In this document: in pieces, positions 49,503 through 58,458 of the stretch
Layout: the number at the start of each line of letters is the position of its first letter
How positions within the stretch are numbered: position 1 is the first letter of the stretch
Assembly (NCBI RefSeq): GCF_005795905.1
Contig: NZ_VAWE01000001.1
Span: forward strand, 1,364,001-1,428,000
From: Streptomyces marianii
Lineage (GTDB): Bacteria; Actinomycetota; Actinomycetes; Streptomycetales; Streptomycetaceae
Direction of reading: 5' to 3'
Length of the DNA: 64,000 bases
The notes under the pieces: generated by a model
The model's database searches: none
The model's input: the letters and a program-made list of their open reading frames with translations, nothing else
What the model was told of the DNA's origin: nothing
Translations under genes and position numbers: made by a program

Positions 49503-50297
49503 ATGCGCATCAACGGATCAACCGTTCTCCTCACCGGTGTCACCGGTGGTATCGGGGCCGCGCTGGCCGCCGAACTCTCCCGACGGGGCGCCCGGTTGAT
49601 CCTGACGGGGCGCCGGCGCGACGCCCTCGAGCCGCTGGCGAAGGAGTACGGTGCCCGCGCCGTCGTCGCCGATCTTGCCGACCCCGAGGACGTGGAACGC
49701 CTCGCCGCCGAAGCGGCGGGGACGGAGATCCTCCTGGCCAACGCCGCGCTGCCGTCCAGCGGCGAACTGCTCGACTACGCCCCCGGCCAGATCGACCGCG
49801 CCCTGGCGGTCAACCTCCGCGCGCCGGCCATGCTGGCCCGGCTGCTCGCCCCGGCCATGGTCGAGGCGCGCCGGGGCCATCTCGTCTTCGTGGGCTCCAT
49901 CTCGGGCAAGACGGCGACCAGGCATTCCGCGCTCTACAACGCCACCAAGTTCGGTCTGCGGGGCTTCGCGCTCGGGCTGCGGCAGGACCTGCACGAACAC
50001 GGGGTCGGGGTGTCGCTGGTGCAGCCCGGGTTCGTCCGGGACGCGGGGATGTTCGCCGCGACCGGCGCCGAGCCGCCCGCGGGAATGCGCACCGTCTCAC
50101 CCCGACAGGTCGTCACGGGTGTGGTGCGCGCCATCGAGCGCAACCGGGCCGAAGTGAACGTCGCACCGCCGGAGATGAGGATCCTCAGCGCGATCGGCGG
50201 CCAGTTCCCCGGCTTCTCCGAGCGCGTCCAGCGCCGTTCGGGCGGCGCCGAGCGCACGGTCCGCACTGTCGTGGCGGCCCAGCGCGACAAGCGCTGA
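49503..50297 (+). CDS. Short-chain dehydrogenase/reductase
   Basis: A 264-residue classical SDR. The cofactor loop is TVLLTGVTGGIGAALAAELS, with RR after the second strand (TGRRRD) favouring NADP. NAA is at the usual place (LLANAALPSSG). The catalytic Ser lies in GSISGKTATRH and the YxxxK motif is YNATK. The substrate is unknown. GGAGGG six bases before the ATG supports the start. It is divergent from the amidase and probably under the same TetR. Confidence 0.9.
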   Translation: MRINGSTVLLTGVTGGIGAALAAELSRRGARLILTGRRRDALEPLAKEYGARAVVADLADPEDVERLAAEAAGTEILLANAALPSSGELLDYAPGQIDRALAVNLRAPAMLARLLAPAMVEARRGHLVFVGSISGKTATRHSALYNATKFGLRGFALGLRQDLHEHGVGVSLVQPGFVRDAGMFAATGAEPPAGMRTVSPRQVVTGVVRAIERNRAEVNVAPPEMRILSAIGGQFPGFSERVQRRSGGAERTVRTVVAAQRDKR

Positions 50298-50353
50298 GGC
50301 CGCCGCCGGCCCGCCCCGTATACCACCCCCGTACGGGGCGGGCACTCCCGACG

Positions 50354-50395
50354 CCCGGGGGCTCGGACCGCTGGGGAGCGGTCCGAGCCCCCGGG
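50354..50395. terminator. Perfect 19-bp hairpin between the SDR and NCS1 genes
   Basis: Arms 50354-50372 and 50377-50395 are perfectly complementary around a GGGG loop. The flanking genes converge, so it is a bidirectional terminator ending both transcripts, including the pyrimidine operon. Confidence 0.92.
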
Positions 50396-50405
50396 TCACG
50401 TCCGC

Positions 50406-51947
50406 TCAGCGGTGCCTTTCGCGCTCCGGCAGCATCAGCAGCGTGTACAGCAGCAGCGAGGCGGCGAACCCCACCGCCCAGCCGTAGTCCGCGAGCGGCT
50501 TCAGGACGGGGATCAGCCCGTCCTCGGGGAACGGGCCCTTTCCGGGGGCGGAGTGGGAGCCGCCGATCGCGAGGACCCCGCCGACGGCGAAGGCCAGGAC
50601 GGCACGCCAGTTCCAGCCGGACGCGTACCAGTAGCGGCCCCCCGGGCGGTAGAGGTCCGCCGGCTCCAGTCGGGTGCGGCGGACGATCCAGTAGTCGGCG
50701 ATCAGGATGCCGGCGACCGTGCCGAGCAGCCCGCCCACCAGACCGAGCCAGGTGAAGATGTAGAGCTCGGGCGTCTCGGTCAGCTTCCACGGCATGATGA
50801 GCACGCCGACGACACCCGTGATCAGCGCCCCGGTGCGGAAGTTGACGAACCGCGGGGCGAGGTTCGCCAGGTCGTAGGCGGGGGACACGACGTTCGCCGC
50901 GATGTTGACGGAGATCGTCGCGATCAACACGGTCACCAGGGCGAACAGCAGGCCGAAGACGTTGTCCGTCTTCGCGGCGAGCTGCACCGGGTCCCAGATC
51001 GGCACGCCGTAGACGGCCTGGGAACCCGAGGTGACGAACACCGACAGCAGCGCGAACAGCGTCATCGTCGTGGGCAGTCCCAGCGTCTGGCCCCAGACCT
51101 GGGCGCGCTGGCCGGCGCCGAAACGGGTGAAGTCCGGGATGTTCAGGGACAGGGTGGACCAGAAGGCGATCATCCCCATGAGGGAGGGGAAGAACACCGG
51201 CCAGAAGTCCTCGCCCCAGCCGAGCTCGGAGGGCTGGTCGAGCAGCGGTCCGAAGCCGCCGGCCTTCACCGCGATCCAGACCAGCAGCACCAGCGCGCCC
51301 ACGATGACGAACGGCGCCGCCCAGTTCTCGAAGCGGCGCAGCGTCTCCATGCCCCGGTAGATGATGGCGAGTTCCAAGGCCCAGAAGACGACGAAGCAGA
51401 GCCACAGCGTCCAGGGCTGGCCCGCGATCTCGGCCACCTCGGTCCAGCCGCCGAACACGGTGCCGAGCAGGACGAAGATGCCCTGCCCGCCGATCCAGGT
51501 CTGGATGCCGAACCAGGCGCAGGCGACCGCGGCCCTGATCAGTGCGGGAAGGTTGGCACCGCGTAGCCCGAAGGAGGCGCGGGCGAGCACCGGGAAGGGG
51601 ATGCCGTACTTCGGACCGGCGTGGCCGGTCAGGAGCATCGGGAACAGCACGATCACGTTCGCCAGCGCGATGGTGAACACGGCCTGTTTCCAGTCCATGC
51701 CGAGCGCCACGAGCCCGGAGGCGAGCAGCCAGGACGGGATGTTGTGGGCCATCCCGACCCAGAGCGCGGCGAAGTTGTACGTGGTCCAGTGGCGGTCGGC
51801 GAGCGGTACGGGAAGCAGGTCCTCGTTGACGAAGCGGCCTCCGGCGGGGACCGCGCCGGGCACGAGTTCCACCCGGCCCTGGGCGTCGGTGAGCCGGCCG
51901 GAGTCGGAAGGAGGAGGGGAGGGCACCGGGGGAACGGTCGCGGTCAT
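50406..51947 (-). CDS. NCS1 family nucleobase/hydantoin:cation symporter
   Basis: A 513-residue transporter with about 12 membrane helices. The N-terminal NEDLLPVPLADRHWTTYNFA and WVGMAHNIPSWLLASGL segments, and the FGIQTWIGGQ and NIPDFTRFGAGQ motifs, are NCS1 hallmarks (Mhp1/PucI-type). Its place at the end of the dihydropyrimidinase operon indicates uptake of uracil, thymine, dihydropyrimidine or a hydantoin. The first 30 residues are disordered and cytosolic. It ends ten bases from a strong terminator. Confidence 0.9.
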   Translation of the reverse strand: MTATVPPVPSPPPSDSGRLTDAQGRVELVPGAVPAGGRFVNEDLLPVPLADRHWTTYNFAALWVGMAHNIPSWLLASGLVALGMDWKQAVFTIALANVIVLFPMLLTGHAGPKYGIPFPVLARASFGLRGANLPALIRAAVACAWFGIQTWIGGQGIFVLLGTVFGGWTEVAEIAGQPWTLWLCFVVFWALELAIIYRGMETLRRFENWAAPFVIVGALVLLVWIAVKAGGFGPLLDQPSELGWGEDFWPVFFPSLMGMIAFWSTLSLNIPDFTRFGAGQRAQVWGQTLGLPTTMTLFALLSVFVTSGSQAVYGVPIWDPVQLAAKTDNVFGLLFALVTVLIATISVNIAANVVSPAYDLANLAPRFVNFRTGALITGVVGVLIMPWKLTETPELYIFTWLGLVGGLLGTVAGILIADYWIVRRTRLEPADLYRPGGRYWYASGWNWRAVLAFAVGGVLAIGGSHSAPGKGPFPEDGLIPVLKPLADYGWAVGFAASLLLYTLLMLPERERHR

Positions 51948-52000
51948 GGCCTTGACCCTTCAGCAGAGGTCGGGCTTCGCGTCGGGGAGTTCGGTGCCCG

Positions 52001-53002
52001 TCAGCGGTCGAGTGCGGGGATGATCTCCGCGCCGTAGGCGTCGATCGTCGCTTCCTTCGCGTCGTGCATGTTGTAGACGGCGAACTGGTCGACGCCCAGG
52101 TCCCTCAGGTGCCTCAGCTTCTCGATGTGGGCCTCAACGGGGCCGAGGAGGCAGAACCGGTCGACGATCTCGTCGGGCACGAAGTCCGTGGACGCGTTCC
52201 CCGCCCGGCCGTGGTGACCGTAGTCGTATCCCTGCCGCTCCTTGATGTACGCGGTCAGGGCCTCCGGCACTATGTCCGAGTGCTCCCCGTAGCGCGAGAC
52301 CAGATCGGCGACGTGGTTGCCGACCATCCCGCCGAACCAGCGGCACTGGTCGCGGGCGTGCTCGAGGTCGTCGCCCACGTACGCCGGCGCGGCCACGCAG
52401 ATGGTGATCGCGTCCGGGTCGCGTCCGGCGTCGGCGGCCGCCTCCCGCACCGCCTCGATCATCCACTCGGTGAGGTAGAGGTCGGCGAGCTGGAGGATGA
52501 AGCCGTCGGCCTTCTGCCCGGCGAGGGCGAGCGCCTTCGGCCCGTACGCCGCCACCCACACGGGCAACCGGCCGTCCCGCACCCACGGGATGCGTACGGG
52601 CTGCCCGTCGACGACCGCCTCGCGCCCCTCGGCGAGATCGCGGATGACCTCGATGGCCTCGCCCAGCCGGGCCAGGGTGTCGGGCTTGCGGCCGGCCACC
52701 CGCATCGCGGAGTCGCCGCGGCCGATGCCGCAGACGGTGCGGTTGCCGAACATGTCGTTCAGGGTGGCGAAGGTGGAGGCCGTCACCTCCCAGGTCCGGG
52801 TCCCGGGGTTGGTGACCATCGGGCCGACGTGCATTTTCCGGGTGTGTTCCAGGATCTGGCTGTAGACGACGAACGGCTCCTGCCAAAGCACCGCCGAGTC
52901 GAACGTCCAGCCGTAGCGGAAGCCGTTGCGTTCCGCGCGCCGCATCAGACCGACGACCGCCGAAGCGGGCGGGTCGGTCTGCAGGACGAGTCCGAAGTCC
53001 AC
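52001..53002 (-). CDS. LLM class flavin-dependent oxidoreductase (TIGR03842-like)
   Basis: A 333-residue luciferase-like TIM-barrel protein starting MDFGLVLQTDPPASAVVGLM, with RYGWTFDSAVLWQEPFV, VGPMVTNPGTRTWEVTAS and GIGRGDSAMRVAGR. This subgroup (TIGR03842 by recall) is repeatedly found in pyrimidine/hydantoin operons and probably uses F420 or FMN. Its substrate is not known. It could act on a dihydropyrimidine or a related intermediate, possibly in place of dihydropyrimidine dehydrogenase. GTG 53002 is preceded by AGGAGG. It lies between the dihydropyrimidinase and permease genes. Confidence 0.85.
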   Translation of the reverse strand: MDFGLVLQTDPPASAVVGLMRRAERNGFRYGWTFDSAVLWQEPFVVYSQILEHTRKMHVGPMVTNPGTRTWEVTASTFATLNDMFGNRTVCGIGRGDSAMRVAGRKPDTLARLGEAIEVIRDLAEGREAVVDGQPVRIPWVRDGRLPVWVAAYGPKALALAGQKADGFILQLADLYLTEWMIEAVREAAADAGRDPDAITICVAAPAYVGDDLEHARDQCRWFGGMVGNHVADLVSRYGEHSDIVPEALTAYIKERQGYDYGHHGRAGNASTDFVPDEIVDRFCLLGPVEAHIEKLRHLRDLGVDQFAVYNMHDAKEATIDAYGAEIIPALDR

Positions 53003-53026
53003 CGGGACCTCCTGGGTCGGGTTCCG

Positions 53027-54430
53027 CTAGTTCAGGTACTGGCAGGTCGAGCGGGGAGTGAACACGCCGTGGCCGGCCCGGCCGACGAACTCCCGTCGAT
53101 CGACGACGAGTTCGCCCCGCGAGAGCACGGTCTCGACCCGGCCGGTGATCCGCTTGCCCTCGTAGGCCGAGTAGTCGACGTTCATGTGGTGGGTCTCGGC
53201 CGAGAGGACCTGCTCCACGTGCGGGTCGTACACGACGATGTCGGCGTCGGCGCCCGGCGCGATGGTGCCCTTCTTCGGGTAGAGGCCGAACATCCGGGCG
53301 GGCGCGGCGCAGGCGATCTCGATCCAGCGGCGGCGCGAGATGTGGCCGTCGAGGACGGCCTGGTGCAGCAGGTCCATCCGGTTCTCGACGCCCGGCAGCC
53401 CGTTGGGGATCTTGGAGAAGTCGCCGCGGCCGAGGTCCTTCTGTCCGGAGAAGCAGAACGGGCAGTGGTCGGTGGAGACGACCTGGAGGTCGTCGGTCCG
53501 CAGCCCGCGCCACAGCGCGGCCTGGTGCTCCTTCGGCCGCAGTGGAGTGCTGCAGACGTACTTGGCGCCCTCGAAGTCCGGTTCGGCGAGGTTGTCGGTC
53601 GACAGGAACAGGTACTGCGGGCAGGTCTCGCCGAAGACCGGCAGTCCCTTGTCCCGGGCGGCGGCGAGTTCGGCCACTGCCTCCTCGGCGGAGACGTGGA
53701 CGACGTACAGCGGGGCGCCGGCGACCCGGGCGAGCTGGACGGCCCGGTGCGTGGCCTCGGCCTCCAGCAGCACTTTGCGGACCTCGCCGTGGTAGCGGGG
53801 GTCGGTCTCGCCGCGTGCCAGGGCCTGTTCGACGAGGACGTCGATGGCGATGCCGTTCTCCGCGTGCATCATGATCAGCCCGCCGTTGGCGGTGCCGCGC
53901 TGCATGGCCCTCAGGATCTGCCCGTCGTCGCTGTAGAAGACGCCGGGGTAGGCCATGAACAGTTTGAAGGAGGTGACGCCCTCCTCGACGAGCAGGTCCA
54001 TCTCCTTCAGCGAGGACTCGTTGACGTCGGAGAGGATCATGTGGAAGCCGTAGTCGACGGCGCAGTTGCCGTCGGCCTTGGCGTACCAGACGTCGAGTCC
54101 TTCGCGCAGGTTCCGGCCCCTGGTCTGGACGGCGAAGTCCACGATGGTGGTGGTGCCGCCCCAGGCGGCGGCCCGGGTGCCGGTCTCGAAGGTGTCGGAC
54201 GCGAAGGTGCCGCCGAACGGCAGCTCCATGTGGGTGTGCGCGTCGACTCCGCCCGGGATGACGTACTTCCCGGTGGCGTCGATGGTGCGGTCCGCGGTCC
54301 AGCTCCCGGCGGCGGTGGACCCGTGGGCCGCGAGGGCGGCGACGCGGCCGTCCTCGACCAGGACGTCGGCGTGGGTCTCGTCGGCGGCCGTGAGGACGAG
54401 TCCGCCGCGGATCAGTGTGCGGTTGCTCAT
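53027..54430 (-). CDS. Dihydropyrimidinase (hydantoinase)
   Basis: A 467-residue cyclic amidohydrolase. The metal-binding motif GGVDAHTHMELPFGG is at the N-terminus. The carbamylated Lys lies in SFKLFMAYPG, further His ligands in MMHAEN and VVHVSAEEA, and the metal Asp in VVSTDHCPF. It opens dihydrouracil/dihydrothymine or hydantoin rings to N-carbamoyl amino acids. The next enzyme, a carbon-nitrogen hydrolase, is encoded upstream in the same operon. Length is normal. Confidence 0.93.
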   Translation of the reverse strand: MSNRTLIRGGLVLTAADETHADVLVEDGRVAALAAHGSTAAGSWTADRTIDATGKYVIPGGVDAHTHMELPFGGTFASDTFETGTRAAAWGGTTTIVDFAVQTRGRNLREGLDVWYAKADGNCAVDYGFHMILSDVNESSLKEMDLLVEEGVTSFKLFMAYPGVFYSDDGQILRAMQRGTANGGLIMMHAENGIAIDVLVEQALARGETDPRYHGEVRKVLLEAEATHRAVQLARVAGAPLYVVHVSAEEAVAELAAARDKGLPVFGETCPQYLFLSTDNLAEPDFEGAKYVCSTPLRPKEHQAALWRGLRTDDLQVVSTDHCPFCFSGQKDLGRGDFSKIPNGLPGVENRMDLLHQAVLDGHISRRRWIEIACAAPARMFGLYPKKGTIAPGADADIVVYDPHVEQVLSAETHHMNVDYSAYEGKRITGRVETVLSRGELVVDRREFVGRAGHGVFTPRSTCQYLN

Positions 54431-54449
54431 GGTCTTCCCCTCGCGTGGA

Positions 54450-55730
54450 CTAGAGGCTGCGCAGGGTGCGTTCGAGGATCGAGGCGCCTTCCTCCGCCTC
54501 GGCGACGGTGAGGGACATCGGCGGTGCGATCCTCAGGACGCTGGTGTTGTGGCCGCCGCCCTTCCCGATGAGCAGTCCGCCCGCGCGCGCGGCTTCGAGC
54601 ACGGCGGCGGCGGCCTCCGGGGACGCCTCGTCCGTGCCGGGCCGGACCAGTTCGATGCCGATCATCAGTCCGCGTCCGCGCACCTCGCGCACGCCGGGGA
54701 TCCCGGCCGTGATGGCACGGAGCCGTTCGATGAGCAGTCCGCCGACGCGGCGCGCGTTGCCCTGCAGATCGTGCTCCAGCAGGTACGAGAGGTTCGCGAG
54801 ACCCGCGGCCGCGGTGACGGGTGAACCGCCGAACGTGGAGATGGAGTTGGCGTCGATGCAGTTCATCACCTCGGCCCGGGCCACGACGCCGCCCAGCGAC
54901 ATGCCGTTGCCGATGCCCTTGGCGAAGGTGAGGATGTCCGGCGGGCCGTTCTGCGCGTGCGCCTGCCAGCCCCAGAAGTGCTCGCCCGTCCGGCCCCAGC
55001 CGGTCTGCACCTCGTCGGCGATCCACAGGATCCCGTGCCGGTCGAGGACTTCGCGGAACGCGGCGTACAGCCCGTCCGGCGGGGAGGTGAAGCCGCCGAC
55101 CCCCTGGATGGGCTCGGCGATCAGCGCGGCCACGTCGTGGGTGTGGCCGAGCAGGTCCTCCAGGTCGGCGACGCACGCCTCGGTGAACTGGGCGTCGGAG
55201 AGCCCCGCGTAGGGACCGCGTGTGCGCACCCCCCCGTGCACGTACAGGGTCTGCACCGGGGAGAGCGTCGTCGGCGACCACGAGCGGTTGCCGGTGATGG
55301 AGACGGTCGAGAAGGAACGGCCGTGGTAGCTGTTGCGCATGGCCAGGACCTGACCGGACCTGCGGTACGCGGTGGCCAGCAGCAGGGCGGTGTCGTTGGC
55401 CTCGGTGCCGGAGGTGGTGAAGAAGACCCGGGCGTCAGGGATGCCCGACAGGGCGGCGATGCGCTCGGCCAGCTCCACCATGGGGCGGTTGAGGTAGAGC
55501 GTCGAGGAGTGGATGATCCGCCCGGCCTGCTCGCTGACCGCCTTGGTGACCTCGGGGAGGGCGTGGGCGGTCATGGTGGTGAGGATGCCGCCGAAGAAGT
55601 CGAGGTAGCGGTTGCCGTCCGCGTCCCAGACGTGCCGGCCCTCGCCATGGGTGATCTCCACGGGCTGCCGGTAGTACAGCGCGACCCAGTCGGGGATGAC
55701 GGCGCGGTGCCGCTCGTACAGGTCACTCAC
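54450..55730 (-). CDS. Class III aminotransferase, probable beta-alanine / 3-aminoisobutyrate:pyruvate (or glyoxylate) aminotransferase
   Basis: A 426-residue fold-type I PLP enzyme. It has FFTTSGTEANDTALLLA, RNSYHGRSFST, the IADEVQTGWGRTGEHFWG motif and the PLP lysine in LTFAKGIGNGMSLGG. This is the AGXT2-like group. In this operon it would deaminate beta-alanine or 3-aminoisobutyrate, the end products of pyrimidine reduction. The frame is open to 55784, but GTG 55730 overlaps the upstream stop (GTGA) and begins the typical VSDLYERH sequence, so it is chosen. Confidence 0.9.
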   Translation of the reverse strand: MSDLYERHRAVIPDWVALYYRQPVEITHGEGRHVWDADGNRYLDFFGGILTTMTAHALPEVTKAVSEQAGRIIHSSTLYLNRPMVELAERIAALSGIPDARVFFTTSGTEANDTALLLATAYRRSGQVLAMRNSYHGRSFSTVSITGNRSWSPTTLSPVQTLYVHGGVRTRGPYAGLSDAQFTEACVADLEDLLGHTHDVAALIAEPIQGVGGFTSPPDGLYAAFREVLDRHGILWIADEVQTGWGRTGEHFWGWQAHAQNGPPDILTFAKGIGNGMSLGGVVARAEVMNCIDANSISTFGGSPVTAAAGLANLSYLLEHDLQGNARRVGGLLIERLRAITAGIPGVREVRGRGLMIGIELVRPGTDEASPEAAAAVLEAARAGGLLIGKGGGHNTSVLRIAPPMSLTVAEAEEGASILERTLRSL

Positions 55731-56569
55731 GGCTGGACCAGCCCCTCGTACGCGTCGGGCCGGCGGTCGCGGTAGAAGGCCCACTGCTGCCGCACTTCGT
55801 CGATCAGGTCGAAGTCGAGGTCCCTGACGATCAGTTCCTCCTCCTTGTCGCTGGCGACCTCGCCGACGAACTGGCCGCGCGGGTCGACGAAGTAGCTCGT
55901 GCCGTAGAAGTCGTTGTCGCCGTACTCCTCCTGGCCGACCCGGTTGATGGCGGCGATGAAGTACTCGTTGGCGACGGCCGCCGCGGGCTGCTCCAGCTGC
56001 CAGAGGTACGCGGAGAGGCCCCGGGAGGTGGCCGACGGGTTGTAGACCAACTGTGCCCCTCCGAGTCCGAGTTGACGCCAGCCCTCAGGGAAGTGGCGGT
56101 CGTAGCAGATGTAGACGCCGATCCTGCCGACGGCGGTGTCGAAGACCGGCCAGCCGGCGTTGCCGGGCCTGAAGTAGTACTTCTCCCAGAATCCCTTGAC
56201 CTGGGGGATGTGGTGCTTGCGGTACTTGCCGAGATAGCTGCCGTCGGCGTCGATCACCGCGGCGGTGTTGTAGTAGAACCCGGAGTTCTCGACCTCGAAG
56301 ACAGGGACGACGATCACCATCCCGGTCTCCCGGGCGAGATCCCGCATCCGCAGCACCGTGGGGCCGTCCGGGACGGGCTCCGCCCAGCGGTAGTGCTCGG
56401 GCTCCTGCACCTGGCAGAAGTACGGGGCGTTGAAGACCTCCTGGAATCCGATGACCTTGGCGCCCTGCCGGGCAGCCGCACGGGCGTGCTCCTCATGCTT
56501 GGCGATCATGGATTCGGTGTCGCCGGTCCAGGTGGCCTGGACGAGTGCGGCGCGTACGACGTTGGTCAT
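55727..56569 (-). CDS. Carbon-nitrogen hydrolase, probable beta-ureidopropionase / N-carbamoyl amino acid amidohydrolase
   Basis: A 280-residue nitrilase-superfamily enzyme. The Glu-Lys-Cys triad is Glu44 (GFQEVF), Lys118 (GKYRKHH) and Cys155 (VYICYDRHFPE). The NSGFYYNTAAVIDADG and NPSATSRGL segments match beta-ureidopropionases. It cleaves N-carbamoyl-beta-alanine, releasing CO2 and ammonia. The frame opens at 56587, but ATG 56569 has AAGGAG six bases upstream and is preferred. It is the first gene of the pyrimidine-catabolism operon. Confidence 0.9.
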   Translation of the reverse strand: MTNVVRAALVQATWTGDTESMIAKHEEHARAAARQGAKVIGFQEVFNAPYFCQVQEPEHYRWAEPVPDGPTVLRMRDLARETGMVIVVPVFEVENSGFYYNTAAVIDADGSYLGKYRKHHIPQVKGFWEKYYFRPGNAGWPVFDTAVGRIGVYICYDRHFPEGWRQLGLGGAQLVYNPSATSRGLSAYLWQLEQPAAAVANEYFIAAINRVGQEEYGDNDFYGTSYFVDPRGQFVGEVASDKEEELIVRDLDFDLIDEVRQQWAFYRDRRPDAYEGLVQP

Positions 56570-56599
56570 GAGCTGCTCCTTCGACAAGACGTCAGAGCT

Positions 56600-56624
56600 C
56601 TACGCACGTAGACGCGATGCGTAG
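56600..56624. promoter_or_regulatory. Operator-like inverted repeat upstream of the pyrimidine operon
   Basis: CTACGCA (56600-56606) and TGCGTAG (56618-56624) form a perfect inverted repeat with an 11-base spacer, about 30 bases before the beta-ureidopropionase start. It is a plausible site for a pathway regulator, but no regulator gene lies in the operon itself. Confidence 0.45.
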
Positions 56625-56735
56625 GAGGAGAACGTAAGCCCCGCCACACACTGGGGCAAGACCATCGTCGTCAACCCGCAGTGTCGATCATGTTTCGCAC
56701 CCGAGCGGTCGACATACAGTGCATGCCGCCCTTTT

Positions 56736-58364
56736 TCAGGCGCTGATGAGACCGGCAACCCGCAGCGCGTGCACCAGATCGCGCTCGCGGCCGGGCGACA
56801 CCGCACGGGCGGCGGAGAGCAGTTGCGGGACGAGGCGATGGGGGTCGGCGGCGGCGATCTGCGCGCCTTCCTCCGGGGTGCGGACCCGGAGGAAGGCCGC
56901 GAGCAGCGCGTCCGCCTCGCGGCGGCCGCCCGCGTCGCCGAGCGCGAGGACGGCGTCGGCGATCTCCCCGGCCGGGCGGGCGACGCCCTGGCGCAGCAAC
57001 CGGCCGCAGTCGTCGTCGCGGCCCGCCCCGGCGAGGGCGCCGGCGGCCTCGGCCAGCCGCTCCGGCGGCAGCGAGGCCACCTCCCAGAGGAGAGTGGGCC
57101 AGTCGGCGCCGAGCCCGGAGCGGTACAGTTCCGCGGCGAGCAACGGCAGTCGGGCCGCGGGCCCCGACGCGGCCTCGCACAGCAGGACGTGGGCCTCCCC
57201 GCCCCGGCCGGCGGCACGCAGCCGCCGGAGCGTGGCGACGGTCGCGAGCGCGGCACGGCGGTCCTCCTCACCGGCGGGCGCGGCCGCCGTCGCGCCGCCC
57301 GGGGCGGCCGGTTCCGCGTCCGCACCCCCGCCGAACCGCGCGCCGCGCGGCCGCACCGCGGCGACGGGCAACTCGGGTACGCCGGGCACGGGGACGGGCT
57401 CGGCTCCGCCCTCCTCCGCCTCCTCGTCCAGCCAGGCGTACCGGGCCCCACGCGGCCGACGCCTGCCCCCTCGGCGCGCCTCGCGCCCGGGGGTGCGTCC
57501 GGCATCGGGCGCGCCCCCTGCGGGGGCCTGTGGCGCCTCGTCGCCGCTCTCCCCGGATGCGCCCCGGACACTTGGAGCGCCAGGCCCGGAAGCTCCTCGC
57601 CCCCGACCGTCCGCCGCACCGGCGTTGGCGTCCCCCGCCCCGGCAGGGGCCTGCGTTCCGAGCGGCGCCTGGCCGCGGACACGTCCGGCCCACGCCCCCG
57701 GCCCACCTGCCGCGGCGCCCGGGTCCGCGGTCGGTGCCGCGCTCCGGGCCGCGTCAGGGCCGGGGTCCGGTGCCGAGGGGGTCGCGCCGAACACCCGGGG
57801 TGCCGGGTCGCGGGGGCCGGGCACCGGGGCCGGTCCCCGGTCGTACGGGGCCGGGCCCGAGGGGAATCCCGGAGGAGGCGCGAGCGCGGCCATGCGGGTG
57901 GAGAGTTCGGCGCAGCGTGAAGTCGCCCGGGTGTGGTCGTCGTTGGCCCAGGAGAGCTCGTGGGCGAGGTCCCGGTACGCCGGACTGCCCTCGGGGACGG
58001 AGGTCAGCCGGCGCAGCAGCTCCCGGCCGCGGCCGGCCGCGCGGGCCTGTTCGCGGCGCATCAGCTCCAGCCGCTCCCGGAGGGCTTCGCCGCCGCCCGG
58101 GCGGCGGTCGTGCGCGGTCGCCGCGGCGGCATGGAGTCCGCGGGCGTGCAGCATCTCCTCGTCGTCCGCCGCGAGATCGTGGAGGAGCGACTCCACCACG
58201 TCCCACGGCGGGAGCTCCGCGCCCCGCAGACAGGCCGTGAGTCCTTCTGGGTCGCGGCGCCAGAAGACCCCGCACCAGCCGCTCTCCACGTCAAGGCGCC
58301 CCGTCACCACCCTGAAGTATCGCGCGAAGTCGCCCACCTGGTCGGGGAGTTGATGCTCCGCCAT
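56736..58364 (-). CDS. Conserved Streptomyces hypothetical protein with a disordered central region
   Basis: A 542-residue protein in three parts. The N-terminal helical domain (1-165) opens QLPDQVGDFARYFRVVTGRL and carries a WCGVFWRRDPEGL segment. The Pro/Gly/Ala-rich low-complexity middle spans about 165-360. The Ala/Leu-rich C-terminal helical solenoid runs from 370 to 542, for example LATVATLRRLRAAGRGGEAH and ELYRSGLGADW. Proteins with this layout are common in Streptomyces and carry no assigned function. No signal peptide or transmembrane helix is present. The C-terminal repeats suggest a protein-binding scaffold. Confidence 0.75.
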   Translation of the reverse strand: MAEHQLPDQVGDFARYFRVVTGRLDVESGWCGVFWRRDPEGLTACLRGAELPPWDVVESLLHDLAADDEEMLHARGLHAAAATAHDRRPGGGEALRERLELMRREQARAAGRGRELLRRLTSVPEGSPAYRDLAHELSWANDDHTRATSRCAELSTRMAALAPPPGFPSGPAPYDRGPAPVPGPRDPAPRVFGATPSAPDPGPDAARSAAPTADPGAAAGGPGAWAGRVRGQAPLGTQAPAGAGDANAGAADGRGRGASGPGAPSVRGASGESGDEAPQAPAGGAPDAGRTPGREARRGGRRRPRGARYAWLDEEAEEGGAEPVPVPGVPELPVAAVRPRGARFGGGADAEPAAPGGATAAAPAGEEDRRAALATVATLRRLRAAGRGGEAHVLLCEAASGPAARLPLLAAELYRSGLGADWPTLLWEVASLPPERLAEAAGALAGAGRDDDCGRLLRQGVARPAGEIADAVLALGDAGGRREADALLAAFLRVRTPEEGAQIAAADPHRLVPQLLSAARAVSPGRERDLVHALRVAGLISA

Positions 58365-58458
58365 TGTCTGCCCGCCCTCCGCCTCGGGTTCGCAGGCATT
58401 CGACCCCAGCCGTGTTACGGGACGGCTACGCGCAGTTTTCGCGGACGGTGCGGATCGC

